A stretch of DNA of 64,000 bases from Phycisphaerae bacterium (GCA_016794925.1 JAEUIW010000002.1:62001-126000); one strand, 5' to 3'; positions 54,215 to 62,654 are shown, counted from the stretch's first letter. Numbers and translations are program-made. Notes: generated by a model from the sequence alone, not told the origin.

Positions 54215-54990
54215 ACTACGGCATGATGGTCTCCGCGTCTGGCATGATGTCCGGCCTCTACCGGATGGACGTCTGGTCGAACAACCTCGCGAATGTGAAC
54301 ACGTCCGCGTTCAAGCCCGACATGCCCTTCGCGCGAACACGCGACGCGGCCCGGCAAGAGGACGGCCTGGGGTTCCTCCCTTCAAACGACATGCTCGAGC
54401 GTCTCGGCGCGGGCGTGACCATGGGGCCGAACCGACTCGCGCTCGCGCAAGGTGGCTTGGAACCGTCCACGAACGCGCTCGATCTCGCCCTGGACGGCAT
54501 CGGCTTCCTGATGACACGGACGGGCGAATCCTCGGACCCTGCACAACTGCGGCTGACCCGCGACGGCCGCCTCGCCCTGGATGAGCGGGGCCGGCTGGTC
54601 CTGTCATCGTCGGGGCTGCCCCTGCTCGATACCGACCTCCGCCCCATCACGCTCGATTCCGACAAGCCCGTCAGCATCGATGCGCGGGGCGACGTCACGC
54701 AGGGCGGCGCTCGCATCGGCCGGCTGGCGGTCGTGGACGTCCCGGACCGGGATGCGCTCCGCCGATCCGGGGAAGGGCTCTTTTCCGCTTCCCCGGCGAT
54801 CATGGCGCGGCGGACGACGGCCCCCGCGGCCGTTCGCCAGTTCCACACCGAGCGGTCCGGCGTCGATCCGGTCCGCGCCCTGATGCAGATCAACTCGGCC
54901 CAGTCAGCCGTGAGTTCCGCCGGCCGCATGATCCAGATGCACGACCAGTTGATGGACCGCGCCATCAACACGCTCGGTCGAGTCGCCTGA
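54211..54990 (+). CDS. flgF: Flagellar basal-body rod protein FlgF-like
   Basis: A 259-residue axial protein. The N-terminal rod motif is present: YRMDVWSNNLANVNTSAFKP. The middle domain contains LDLALDGIGFLMTRTG, and the C-terminus carries the rod/hook motif VRALMQINSAQSAVSSAGRM. Length suits a proximal rod protein (FlgF) placed before FlgG. It assembles as part of the rod crossing the periplasm. Coupled to the 72-residue upstream ORF and followed by flgG after 49 bp. Confidence 0.87.
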   Translation: MNYGMMVSASGMMSGLYRMDVWSNNLANVNTSAFKPDMPFARTRDAARQEDGLGFLPSNDMLERLGAGVTMGPNRLALAQGGLEPSTNALDLALDGIGFLMTRTGESSDPAQLRLTRDGRLALDERGRLVLSSSGLPLLDTDLRPITLDSDKPVSIDARGDVTQGGARIGRLAVVDVPDRDALRRSGEGLFSASPAIMARRTTAPAAVRQFHTERSGVDPVRALMQINSAQSAVSSAGRMIQMHDQLMDRAINTLGRVA

Positions 54991-55039
54991 CCCGTTCCGC
55001 GCCGGAGCGTTCGCCGAATCCGGCCCGGGGAGACCCCGC

Positions 55040-55846
55040 ATGGCAATCACCGCACTTCAATCCGCAGCGTCCGCGCTGAGCGCGCTCAACACCGCCTTGG
55101 ACGTAACGGCGAACAACCTCGCGAACGTCAACACGACGGGCTTCAAGGCCAGCCGTGCCAATTTCCAGGACCTGCTGTACATCGAAAAATCGCCCCCCGG
55201 CGCCGAGAACGCCAGCGGCGATCAGGCCCCAACCGGCCTCTATGTCGGCCTGGGGACCAAAGTCTCGGGGACACAAGTGAACTTCACCACGGGGAACCCC
55301 CAGACGACGAGCCAGCCGCTGGATGTCATGATCGACGGCCTGGGCTTCTTCCGGGTCAGTGTTCAGCCGGAATTGGGGACGGGCGTGGCGTACACCCGCG
55401 CCGGGAACTTCGCCCTGAACCGCGACCGTCAGATGGTGCTGGCCAGCGACCAGGGCCGCCGGGTCGATCCCCCCATCGAGATCCCTGAGAACGCCGTCTC
55501 GGTGAAGATCGATGCCGACGGGCGGGTGCTGGTCACGTCTCCCGGGTCGGTCGAGCCGACGGAAGTCGGGCGATTCGAGATCGCGAATTTCGTCAACCCC
55601 GCGGGCCTGAAGCAGGTCGGCGAGAACCTGTTCGTCGAAACCGTCGCGTCGGGCCCGCCCATCGCCGGCAATCCCGCCGAGGAGAACCGCGGTCAACTCC
55701 GGCAGGGCATCCTGGAGAGTTCGAACGTGGACCCCACCACCGAGCTCATCACGTTGATCCGCACGCAGCGCGCGTTCGAGATGAACAGCCAGACGATCCG
55801 CGCCGCCGACGACACCCTGCGCGAGGTCGCGCAACTCCGCCGTTGA
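55040..55846 (+). CDS. flgG: Flagellar distal rod protein FlgG
   Basis: A 268-residue protein. N-terminal LDVTANNLANVNTTGFKASR, the FlgG-characteristic region PTGLYVGLGTKVSGTQVNFT, QPLDVMIDGLGFFRVSV, and C-terminal LRQGILESSNVDPTTELITL followed by RAFEMNSQTIRAADDTLREV. These match the distal rod protein that carries the hook. flgA follows after 21 bp. Confidence 0.95.
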   Translation: MAITALQSAASALSALNTALDVTANNLANVNTTGFKASRANFQDLLYIEKSPPGAENASGDQAPTGLYVGLGTKVSGTQVNFTTGNPQTTSQPLDVMIDGLGFFRVSVQPELGTGVAYTRAGNFALNRDRQMVLASDQGRRVDPPIEIPENAVSVKIDADGRVLVTSPGSVEPTEVGRFEIANFVNPAGLKQVGENLFVETVASGPPIAGNPAEENRGQLRQGILESSNVDPTTELITLIRTQRAFEMNSQTIRAADDTLREVAQLRR

Positions 55847-55867
55847 TCCCCCTTCAGGAGCCCGCGC

Positions 55868-56935
55868 ATGAACCGGCTGCTCATCGCGATGATCGCGCTG
55901 CTCTCCCTCGCAGCGGTCCCCGCCCCCGCACAGGACAGCGTGGTGATGCGATCCGCCGCGCGCCTTGCCGCGGGCTCACCGATCCGCGTCGGCGACGTGG
56001 CCACCGTCTCCGGACCGGAATCCGCGCGGATCGCCGCCGTCACGCTCGATGGCCCCGCCGGCTCGACGCGCGGACGCGATCCGATCGTCATCGATCCCGC
56101 TCGAGTCCGACGGGCCCTGGAGGACGCGGGAATGAACCCCGGGCGCGTCACGCTCCGCGGCGGGCCCTGCACGGTCGCGCGGGGCGACGATCAGGATGGA
56201 CCCAAGCCGCACATCAACCAGCCCGCCCTGCCGCCCTCGTCCTCGACCCCGGCCGACGCGGGCCCCAATGCACTCAAGGCCCAGTTGGTTCGGCGGCTGG
56301 CCCAGCTTTACGGAGTGGATCCCACGGACGTCCGGCTGACGCTCGCGCAGCAAGACCAGGATCTCCTCGCCGCCGACCCCGGCGCCGCGCGCGTTGAATT
56401 CCAGCCCGGCGCCTCGCGGTCCAGCCCGAAGATGCCGGTACGCATCAACCTCTATGACGGTGACCGGTTGATCTCATCGCGGACCGTATCGCCCGAGGTC
56501 AAGGTGCGAAGGCGCGTCGTGGTCGCCGCGGCCGAACTGGACCGCGGGCAATCGATTGGCGCCCCGGCCGTGACCCTTGAGGTGCGCTGGATCAACCCGT
56601 CATTGAACACGCTTGGCGATATCGAAGCCGCCATCGGCGCCGAGACCCGGGCCCGTGTCGCGATCGGGCAGGTGCTCGAAGCCGAACAGCTTGACGCCCC
56701 GCTCGTGTGCAAGCGCGGCGATCCCGTCGTGGTTCACTGCTTGAGCGGGAGCGTGGCCGTCAAGGTGCGCGCCCGGGCCCAGGCTGCCGCCCGTGACGGC
56801 GAATTGGTCGAGCTGCGCGTGGACGGCTCCAAACGCTCGTTCACGGGTCGGATGAGCGGGAAGGGGCGGGCGGTGATGATCGTCGGCGGCGCCGCCGACG
56901 AAATCCCCGTGCCCGCGACGACCGCCGCGCCCTGA
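55868..56935 (+). CDS. flgA: Flagellar P-ring assembly chaperone FlgA-like (SAF domain)
   Basis: A 355-residue exported protein, with signal peptide NRLLIAMIALLSLAAVPAPA. It is longer than the ~220 residues of E. coli FlgA; the extra N-terminal part (residues ~25-190) contains IRVGDVATVSGPESARIAAV and a Pro-rich break. The C-terminal SAF/ChapFlgA domain is visible: RRVVVAAAELDRGQSIGAPA, ARVAIGQVLEAEQLDAPLVC and the closing GSVAVKVRARAQAAARDGEL. FlgA helps P-ring protein FlgI polymerise around the rod. FlgI itself is not encoded next to it. Confidence 0.84.
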   Translation: MNRLLIAMIALLSLAAVPAPAQDSVVMRSAARLAAGSPIRVGDVATVSGPESARIAAVTLDGPAGSTRGRDPIVIDPARVRRALEDAGMNPGRVTLRGGPCTVARGDDQDGPKPHINQPALPPSSSTPADAGPNALKAQLVRRLAQLYGVDPTDVRLTLAQQDQDLLAADPGAARVEFQPGASRSSPKMPVRINLYDGDRLISSRTVSPEVKVRRRVVVAAAELDRGQSIGAPAVTLEVRWINPSLNTLGDIEAAIGAETRARVAIGQVLEAEQLDAPLVCKRGDPVVVHCLSGSVAVKVRARAQAAARDGELVELRVDGSKRSFTGRMSGKGRAVMIVGGAADEIPVPATTAAP

Positions 56936-56970
56936 ACCTGACCACCCCTGGCCTTACGGGAGTCCCCCCA

Positions 56971-57756
56971 ATGTCAAGCCCGAACCGCTCCGCGATGTTC
57001 GCCGTGATGGCCGCCGCAACCCCCTGCTTCGCGCAGAGCCTGTTTCACCGGCCCGCGCCCCTCCCGCCTCCCGCCGCGCCGTCGGGAGCAGCGCCGGCTC
57101 CGAACCCTCCGCCAGCCGCCTCGCCCGGACCGAGCCCCGCCGACCCGGCTCCCTCCGCGCGAGATGGAGCGCCGACTCTCAACCCGACGCTGGGCAGCCC
57201 CTTGGATCAGGTCAGCCTGCTCGCGGTCGTGCCCGCGAAACCGACGCGCTGGCAAGCGCACGATCTGGTCACCATCATCGTCAACGAGAGCACGCTCGCC
57301 AAGAGCCAGCAGAAGCTGGACACCAAGAAGAACTACGACCTCAAGGCCGAGCTGGCGAAGTTCCCGAGCCTTCGCAAACTGCTCGAGGCCCAGCTCAAGA
57401 CCGGCGACTCCGACCCGGTCGCCGAACTGGACATCAACTCGTCGAACAAGTTCAAGGGCGACGGCACGTACGAGCGGAAGGACTCGATGACCGCCCGCAT
57501 CAAGGCGAGGGTGCTCGAAGTCAAGCCCAACGGGACCATGCTGATCGAGGCCAGGGAATCCGTGCAGTCGGACGAGGAAATCATGACCCTGGTCGTCTCG
57601 GGCGTGGTCGATCCACGCGAAGTGACCGACGCGCGCACCGTGCAGTCGAGCCAGATGGCCGACCTGGTCATCCGCGTGAACCACGAGGGTCAGGTCAAGG
57701 ACACGTCAACCAAGGGGCTGGTTCCCCGGGTCCTTGAGACGATATTCAATTTCTGA
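56971..57756 (+). CDS. flgH: Flagellar L-ring protein FlgH-like, apparently without a lipobox
   Basis: A 261-residue exported protein. The N-terminus (SAMFAVMAAATPCFAQSLF) looks like a signal peptide with cleavage after CFA; the only Cys is preceded by TP and does not form a good lipobox. A Pro-rich spacer (about 30-75) follows. The FlgH core then appears: LVTIIVNESTLAKSQQKLD, NSSNKFKGDGTYERKDSMTA, VLEVKPNGTMLIEARESV and VVDPREVTDARTVQSSQMAD. FlgH normally forms the outer-membrane L ring as a lipoprotein. Loss of the lipid anchor is inferred. It is last in the visible cluster; flgI does not follow. Confidence 0.86.
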   Translation: MSSPNRSAMFAVMAAATPCFAQSLFHRPAPLPPPAAPSGAAPAPNPPPAASPGPSPADPAPSARDGAPTLNPTLGSPLDQVSLLAVVPAKPTRWQAHDLVTIIVNESTLAKSQQKLDTKKNYDLKAELAKFPSLRKLLEAQLKTGDSDPVAELDINSSNKFKGDGTYERKDSMTARIKARVLEVKPNGTMLIEARESVQSDEEIMTLVVSGVVDPREVTDARTVQSSQMADLVIRVNHEGQVKDTSTKGLVPRVLETIFNF

Positions 57757-57799
57757 GGCGGTCCGCATCCGGCATGCTCGCAAAGCGACCGCGAGCGGC

Positions 57800-58081
57800 T
57801 CAAGCGGTCAGCTTGTCCGACTTGCCCGCGAGATCGAAGTCCTTCTTCGTGATCCCGCCGGCATCGTGCGTGCTCAGCGTCAGCGTCACCTTGTTCCAGC
57901 GGATGAGAATGTCCGGATGATGATTCGCCTTCTCGGCCGCATCGGCGACGCGGTTGACAAAGGCCATGGCTTCAACAAAGCCCTTGAACTGGTAGGTACG
58001 CTGGATGGCCTCCCCGGTCTCAGACCACTCGGGCAACTTGGCCAGAGCGGCACCGATCTGCGACTCCGTCATCTTCTGCAT
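57800..58081 (-). CDS. Pterin-4a-carbinolamine dehydratase
   Basis: A 93-residue enzyme; AGGAG lies 7 bases before ATG 58081. MTESQIGAALAKLPEWSETG, YQFKGFVEAMAFVNRVADAA and ANHHPDILIRWNKVTLTLST show the [EK]-A-N-H-H-P motif with the catalytic histidines and W-x-x-V-x-x-x-x-x-T-H. It dehydrates 4a-hydroxytetrahydropterin and helps recycle pterin cofactor. It lies between the flagellar cluster and gluQ, with no obvious partner hydroxylase in the window. Confidence 0.93.
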   Translation of the reverse strand: MQKMTESQIGAALAKLPEWSETGEAIQRTYQFKGFVEAMAFVNRVADAAEKANHHPDILIRWNKVTLTLSTHDAGGITKKDFDLAGKSDKLTA

Positions 58082-58146
58082 CGCTGACTCCTGACGCCGT
58101 TCGGACCGCCGCATTGAAGCGCCGTGGAGTGTACCGTCAGGCGGAC

Positions 58147-59133
58147 GTGTCCACACAAGCCCCGAACCCGCTCCCGACGCCGGTCACGCGGCTGGCGCCC
58201 TCACCAACAGGGGCCCTGCATCTGGGGAACGCGCGCACCTTTCTTGCAAACTGGGCTTTGGCTCGCCAAAGGGGTTGGCGAATCGTCCTCCGGATCGAGG
58301 ACCTGGATACACCTCGCGTCAAGCACGACGCCGCATCGGGGATCCTGGGCACGCTGCGCTGGCTCGGGCTGGACTGGGATGACGGACCCTTCGTGCAATC
58401 GAGCGATCTGGAGCCGTACCGAGAGGCGATGCGCTCGCTCGCCGGCGGCGGGCTGGTCTACCCGTCATCGCATACCCGATCGGAAGTGGAAGATGCCGCC
58501 GCGGGCCTCGCTGCTTCCGCGCCCCAGGAAGGGTCGCACGAATCGCCCTTCCCGCGCGCGCTGCGACCACCGCTGGCTGTTCGAGCATTCGATGACCCCG
58601 CGTGCAACTGGCGCTTCGCGACTCCCGACGGCGGCACGACGTTCGACGACCTGTTCGCCGGTCGGTGCTCCTTCCGGCTCGCCGACTCGATCGGCGACTT
58701 TATCGTGTGGACCAAGCGTGCCTGCCCCGCGTACCAGCTGGCCGTGGTCGTGGACGATCACCGTCAAGGCGTCACGCACGTGGTTCGCGGGGACGATCTG
58801 CTGGACTCGGCGGCGCGACAACTGCTGCTCTACCGCGCACTCGGGCCGTGGCCCGAGCCGGCGCACGCCCACCTGCCGCTGGTCATCGGTGCCGACGGCC
58901 GACGGCTGGCGAAGCGGCACGGGGACACGCGCCTCGAAACGTACCGCTCCGCCGGCGTGCCGCCTGAGGCCGTGGTGGGGCTCGTGGCGTTCTGGTGCGG
59001 GATCAGAGCGGACCGTGCGACGTGCTCGTTGGCCGAGTTTCGTGCCGCGTTCAAACTGGATAGCATCCCCCGAAGACCGATCGTGTTCCGCCAGGAGGAT
59101 CACCAATGGCTGCTGTCGCGTTGCGCTCGATGA
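58147..59133 (+). CDS. gluQ: Glutamyl-Q tRNA(Asp) synthetase-like protein
   Basis: About 328 residues from GTG 58147 (VSTQAPNPLP); GTG 58129 is an alternative. It has the HIGH-like motif RLAPSPTGALHLGNARTFL, RIEDLDTPR and the KMSKS-like RRLAKRHGDTRLE. The protein is a truncated GluRS lacking an anticodon-binding domain, as in GluQ, which glutamylates queuosine on tRNA(Asp). The usual zinc site has C-x-C after the Tyr strand; here the segment reads VYPSSHTRSEVEDA with no cysteines. The gene overlaps the DUF192 gene at its 3' end by 28 bases. Confidence 0.84.
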   Translation: MSTQAPNPLPTPVTRLAPSPTGALHLGNARTFLANWALARQRGWRIVLRIEDLDTPRVKHDAASGILGTLRWLGLDWDDGPFVQSSDLEPYREAMRSLAGGGLVYPSSHTRSEVEDAAAGLAASAPQEGSHESPFPRALRPPLAVRAFDDPACNWRFATPDGGTTFDDLFAGRCSFRLADSIGDFIVWTKRACPAYQLAVVVDDHRQGVTHVVRGDDLLDSAARQLLLYRALGPWPEPAHAHLPLVIGADGRRLAKRHGDTRLETYRSAGVPPEAVVGLVAFWCGIRADRATCSLAEFRAAFKLDSIPRRPIVFRQEDHQWLLSRCAR

Positions 59134-59636
59134 TCCCGCTTCGCGTGCTGACGCTCGCGCTGTCCGTGTCGGCGGTTGGGCAGCTCGCGTCCTGCGACGA
59201 CCGGTCCGATGACGCGAAGACCGCGCCGGTCACCATCGGGGAGAAAAAATTCACGCTCGAATTGGCACTCGATTACGAGACTCGGTTCAAGGGCCTCTCG
59301 AAGCGCACGAAGGTCGATGCGGACAAGGGGATGCTCTTCGTGTTCCCGGAGGCGCAACGGCTGGAGTTCGTCATGCGTGACTGCGGCATCCCCATCGACA
59401 TCATCTTCCTCGACGGCTCCGGACGCGTGCTCGCTCAGCACGCGATGAAAGCCGAGGCGCCGCGGAAGGAGAAGGAGTCCGACGAGGCGTACAACGCGCG
59501 TCTGACCCGATATTCCTCCCGCTACCCGGCTCAATTCGCCGTCGAGCTTGCCGGCGGCCGGAACAAGGAGCTCGGCGTGAAGGAGGGCGATCTGGTGCGG
59601 CTCGATACCGAGGACCTCAAGAAACGAGCCAAGTAG
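59106..59636 (+). CDS. DUF192 lipoprotein
   Basis: A 176-residue protein. AGGAGG lies about 8 bases before ATG 59106, inside the gluQ coding region. The N-terminal signal ends in a lipobox (GQLASC, Cys about 30). DUF192 features follow: LELALDYETRFKGLSKRTKV, GMLFVFPEAQRLEFVMRD, IPIDIIFLDGSGRVL. The conserved M-L-F-V-F and the P-I-D-I-x-F-x-D turns are present. Function unknown; exported location is clear. Confidence 0.88.
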   Translation: MAAVALRSMIPLRVLTLALSVSAVGQLASCDDRSDDAKTAPVTIGEKKFTLELALDYETRFKGLSKRTKVDADKGMLFVFPEAQRLEFVMRDCGIPIDIIFLDGSGRVLAQHAMKAEAPRKEKESDEAYNARLTRYSSRYPAQFAVELAGGRNKELGVKEGDLVRLDTEDLKKRAK

Positions 59637-59683
59637 CCCGATCCAACTGCGGGCGGCGCGCCCGCCACGCGGAGGGCGTGCCC

Positions 59684-60565
59684 ATGACCGCAGCGTCGAA
59701 CCCGTCCATGCCTGACGGTCCCGTGGCCGAGGCGGCGGAGCTCCGGCATGAGCTGGCCCTCGCGCATCGGGCGATTGAGCAGGCCGCGCGACGGCTCGGG
59801 CACCTGAACGACGAGCTCGAACTCGCGGGCATGCTCCAACGCCAGTTCCTGCCGGCCCGGCTGCCGCGGATGGGGCCGTTCGAGTTCGGCGCGCTGTACC
59901 GACCCGCCTCCTCCGTCTCGGGGGACGTCTACGACGTCGTGCGCATCGACCGCGCCCGCGCCGTGTTCTTTCTTGCAGACGTCTCCGGGCACGGCATGCC
60001 CGCGGCGATGCTGACGCTCTCCATCACGCACTTTCTGGACCTGCGCCGGTATCGCCGGCTCGAGGCCGGCGAGCTCCGTCCCTCGCGCCTGCTGTCTCGC
60101 CTGAACGGCCGGATCGGTCGGCACCGCGCCGCCGCGCCGTACCTCGTGTCCGCGGTCATCGGCGTGCTCGACGCCACGACCGCCACCGTGACCGTGGCGT
60201 CGGCGGGTCACCCGCCTCCGACGATGCTCCGCGCCGGCGCGGGCACGCAGGTTCACTCCGGGGGGCCGCTTCTCGGGGTGCAGCCGGACGCGATCTTTGA
60301 GGACGCCACGCTCGGGCTCGAACCCGGAGACACGCTCGTGATGGCGTCCGACGGGATCGACCCGGTGCCGATTCACGCCTCGGGCAGGCTCCCGGAAGTG
60401 CTGCGCCCCCTCGCCGAACGGCCCGCCGACCGCACCGCCGCGGACGCACTCGACTCTGTCGCCGCGGCTCTCGATGCACAGGCGGGATCGCTCCACCAGA
60501 CCGACGACGTCACCGTGCTGGCCCTGACGCGCCACGCCGCGCCCGGCGCCCGCCGCGCGGCCTGA
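59684..60565 (+). CDS. SpoIIE/RsbU-type PP2C protein phosphatase
   Basis: A 293-residue protein. GGAGG at 59671-59675 lies 8 bases before ATG 59684. A short coiled coil (LRHELALAHRAIEQAARRLG, then LNDELELAGMLQRQFLP) precedes the PP2C domain: YRPASSVSGDVYDVVRID, FFLADVSGHGMPAAMLTLS, VLDATTATVTVASAGHPPPT, LVMASDGIDPVPIHASG and DDVTVLALTR. All metal-binding aspartates appear present. Such phosphatases act in partner-switching control of sigma factors or related pathways. No anti-anti-sigma gene is beside it. A target in the sigma-kinase operon is possible but unproven. Confidence 0.9.
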   Translation: MTAASNPSMPDGPVAEAAELRHELALAHRAIEQAARRLGHLNDELELAGMLQRQFLPARLPRMGPFEFGALYRPASSVSGDVYDVVRIDRARAVFFLADVSGHGMPAAMLTLSITHFLDLRRYRRLEAGELRPSRLLSRLNGRIGRHRAAAPYLVSAVIGVLDATTATVTVASAGHPPPTMLRAGAGTQVHSGGPLLGVQPDAIFEDATLGLEPGDTLVMASDGIDPVPIHASGRLPEVLRPLAERPADRTAADALDSVAAALDAQAGSLHQTDDVTVLALTRHAAPGARRAA

Positions 60566-60606
60566 GAATCGAACGCCGGGCTTCGCGTCGCCCGCCCCCG
60601 ATTCCG

Positions 60607-61386
60607 TTATGACACGGCCCGCTCGCGCCGTCGCAGCAACTCATCACGCTCGACGACGCCGTCCTTGAGCCGCACCACCCGCTCGCAGCGGCGCGAGATG
60701 CCCTCATCGTGCGTCACCATGATGATGGTCATGCCGTGGCTGTGCAGGCCCTCCAGGGTCCGCAGGATCGACTCACCGGTCGCGGAATCGAGATTCCCCG
60801 TCGGCTCGTCGGCCAGCAGAACCACCGGGCGCGTGACGAGTGCGCGGGCGATCGCGGCCCTCTGCTGCTGCCCGCCCGAGAGTTCGCTCGGGCGATGCTC
60901 CATTCGGTCGCCCAGGCCCACGTCGCGCAACACGGCCTCCGACCGCGTGCGGCGCTCGCGCTTGGGCACCGCTTGGTAAAAGAGCGGCACCTCGACGTTC
61001 TCCGCCACGGTCAACTCGGGCACGAGATTAAAAGCCTGGAAAACAAAGCCCATCTTCCGGCCGCGCGTGCGCGAGAGCTCCTCATCGCTCATCGCGGCGC
61101 AATCCTGCCCATCGAGAAAAAAAGCCCCCTCCGTCGGTTTGTCCAGGCAACCCAGGATGTTCATCAGCGTGCTCTTGCCCGAGCCCGACGCACCCATGAT
61201 CGCCACGAATTGACCGCGCGGAACCGCGAGATCGAGCATCTTGAGCGCCTCGACCGCGATCGACCCGTCGGGCTTTCGGTAGGTCTTCTTCACGCCCCGC
61301 AGCTCGATGATGGGTTCACCCCAACCCGGCTCCGGCGCCGGACCGGACAAGGCCGATACCGCTGATGCTCCGCTGCCGCTGCTCAT
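60607..61386 (-). CDS. LolD/MacB-type ABC transporter ATP-binding protein
   Basis: A 259-residue ATPase from ATG 61386. Features: ELRGVKKTYRKPDGSIAVEA, Walker A MGASGSGKSTLMN, LGCLDKPTEG, Q-loop GFVFQAFNLVPELTVAENVE, signature LSGGQQQRAAIARAL, Walker B VVLLADEPTGNLDS and switch MVTHDEG. This is the MacB/LolD/FtsE branch. Its permease is not adjacent. The C-terminus ends in a basic segment (LLRRRERAVS). Substrate unknown. Confidence 0.87.
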   Translation of the reverse strand: MSSGSGASAVSALSGPAPEPGWGEPIIELRGVKKTYRKPDGSIAVEALKMLDLAVPRGQFVAIMGASGSGKSTLMNILGCLDKPTEGAFFLDGQDCAAMSDEELSRTRGRKMGFVFQAFNLVPELTVAENVEVPLFYQAVPKRERRTRSEAVLRDVGLGDRMEHRPSELSGGQQQRAAIARALVTRPVVLLADEPTGNLDSATGESILRTLEGLHSHGMTIIMVTHDEGISRRCERVVRLKDGVVERDELLRRRERAVS

Positions 61387-61422
61387 GCTTCCCACTGTAC
61401 GTCGCCCGCGTGCCGGGCGCTC

Positions 61423-61453
61423 AAAAAATGAACCGGCCCCTCTGCGGGGCCGG
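61423..61453 (-). terminator. Rho-independent terminator after the PEP-CTERM-like gene
   Basis: Read leftward: an 8-bp stem CCGGCCCC/GGGGCCGG with a 5-base loop, followed by TTCATTTTTTGAG. The T-run is on the minus strand, so it serves the leftward PEP-CTERM-like gene; its stop is about 41 bases upstream of the stem. Confidence 0.85.
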
Positions 61454-61493
61454 CTCGAACCGCGATGTCCCATCCCTTGATTCGATGCGACGC

Positions 61494-62156
61494 TCAGCGC
61501 CGGCGACGCGAGACAAATAACCCGGCCGCCGCCGCCAGACCGAAGGCACCCGGGGTCGGGACGGGGATATACCGGTATTCAATCTCCGCGTGCGCGGATG
61601 CGTCCGTCAGAAACTGCACGATGAGGTTCCCCGAGCCGGAGCCCACGGAGGCCCCCGTCGCCTTGATGTCCAGCGACAGATTCCCCGCGCCCAGGAACAG
61701 CGCGAAGTCCGCATCCGCGGGCAGCACCGTCAGCGATTGCGTGTCGCTCGCCGACAGGTTGTCGTGGGTGCGGCCGGAGTCGCCGCCGAAGTCGATCGTG
61801 CCGTCGAAGGCGGTCACGTTGTCCGTGGTGTTGACCAGCGGCAGGGCCACCACCAGACTCGTGTTATCGGGACGCTTCATCGCCAGCTCCGCCGACAACG
61901 TCATGTCAATCGTGGCCGGCCCGGCGTCCGTGCTCTCGAATCTCGCCGACCCCGCCACCGAGCCACCAAGCGTTAACGTCACGCCCTGGAGCGTGCCGAG
62001 CGACCCATCCCACTTGGGAAGCGTCATTACCTCGGTCCAATTGGTTCGGGCCGGACCGAAGTCCGCCGTGTACGTGACAACCTCCGCCTGCGCGCCGACC
62101 GCCGCGGAGAGACCCGCGCCCAATGCGAGCGCGCGCGGCAACATCGCCGTGTTCAT
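61494..62156 (-). CDS. Choice-of-anchor E protein with PEP-CTERM-like sorting tail
   Basis: A 220-residue secreted protein. AAGGAGG lies 5-6 bases before ATG 62156. The signal peptide is MLPRALALGAGLSAAVGAQA. The body is beta-rich with VVTYTADFGPARTNWTEVMT, LQGVTLTLGGSVAGSARFES, STLPADADFALFLG-type strands and YRYIP near the end, fitting the choice-of-anchor E group. The tail is PTPGAFGLAAAAGLFVSRRR plus a final Arg: short motif, hydrophobic helix, Arg cluster. This resembles PEP-CTERM exosortase substrates and the Phycisphaerae 'PTPG' variant. The sorting enzyme is not in the window. Confidence 0.86.
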   Translation of the reverse strand: MNTAMLPRALALGAGLSAAVGAQAEVVTYTADFGPARTNWTEVMTLPKWDGSLGTLQGVTLTLGGSVAGSARFESTDAGPATIDMTLSAELAMKRPDNTSLVVALPLVNTTDNVTAFDGTIDFGGDSGRTHDNLSASDTQSLTVLPADADFALFLGAGNLSLDIKATGASVGSGSGNLIVQFLTDASAHAEIEYRYIPVPTPGAFGLAAAAGLFVSRRRR

Positions 62157-62421
62157 TCCGACCTCCTTGTTCCCATCCGAGAGAGAGAAATCTGAGAGAG
62201 CACCGCGGGCCCCGACCAAGGGCCCGCGGGATGGGCAAGTGCTAACTCAAACATACCCCCAAATCTCGATCCCGACCATGAATTCGCGGCAATGTCCGCC
62301 CAAGTCACCGTCTCATAACATCGGAAACACCGTGTGTGAGGGGCGCGCGGCGTCGTGGCGTGCCAGTTCGCGATTGAAAACGCGGCGTGCGCCGTCCGTA
62401 TTGCCGGAAACGACGCGTGCT
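62157..62421. other. Non-coding stretch upstream of the PEP-CTERM-like gene
   Basis: A 265-bp interval. It should contain the promoter of the leftward PEP-CTERM-like gene; the bases nearest that gene include GAGAGAGAG-like purine runs at 62180-62200. The remainder has lower GC content than surrounding genes. No ORF with a convincing ribosome site or motif, and no repeat, was recognised. Confidence 0.4.
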
Positions 62422-62620
62422 TCAGCTCCCAGACATGCTCCTTGTCCAAGCTGCTCCCTGCTCCCCGCCGCGCCCGATCAACTCCACCGCTTCGCGGAGA
62501 AAGCCCTGGGCCTCGGTGTCATCCCGGTGCGCGGGGTCTTGCATCAGTTCCCGCAGACGTGCGAGCGCGGCACGGGCTTGGTCGGGGTGGTTGAGCTTGG
62601 AGTGGGTCATGGCGGTGCAG
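62422..62620 (-). pseudogene. Decayed C-terminal fragment of a TPR-type protein (copy 1)
   Basis: A minus-strand frame reads AMTHSKLNHPDQARAALARL, then RELMQDPAHRDDTEAQGFLR and EAVELIGRGG. The pattern A-M-T-H-x-K-L-x-H-x-D-x-A-R-A-x-L-x-R-L is the last TPR of large planctomycete kinase or TPR proteins. No start codon with a ribosome site or upstream domains is present; the frame fades into sequence antisense to mntA. A 79-bp part of it recurs at 63360-63438. Confidence 0.6.
62473..62551. repeat. 79-bp direct repeat, copy 1
   Basis: Begins CCCGATCAACTCC and ends GCATCAGTTCC. It matches 63360-63438 at 71 of 79 positions by hand alignment (8 mismatches, no gaps). It encodes the TPR-tail remnant on the minus strand. 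The mntA/hepT pair lies between the two copies. Confidence 0.85.
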
Positions 62621-62654
62621 GCGAGGGGTAGCGTAATCGACGTACAGTTCACCC

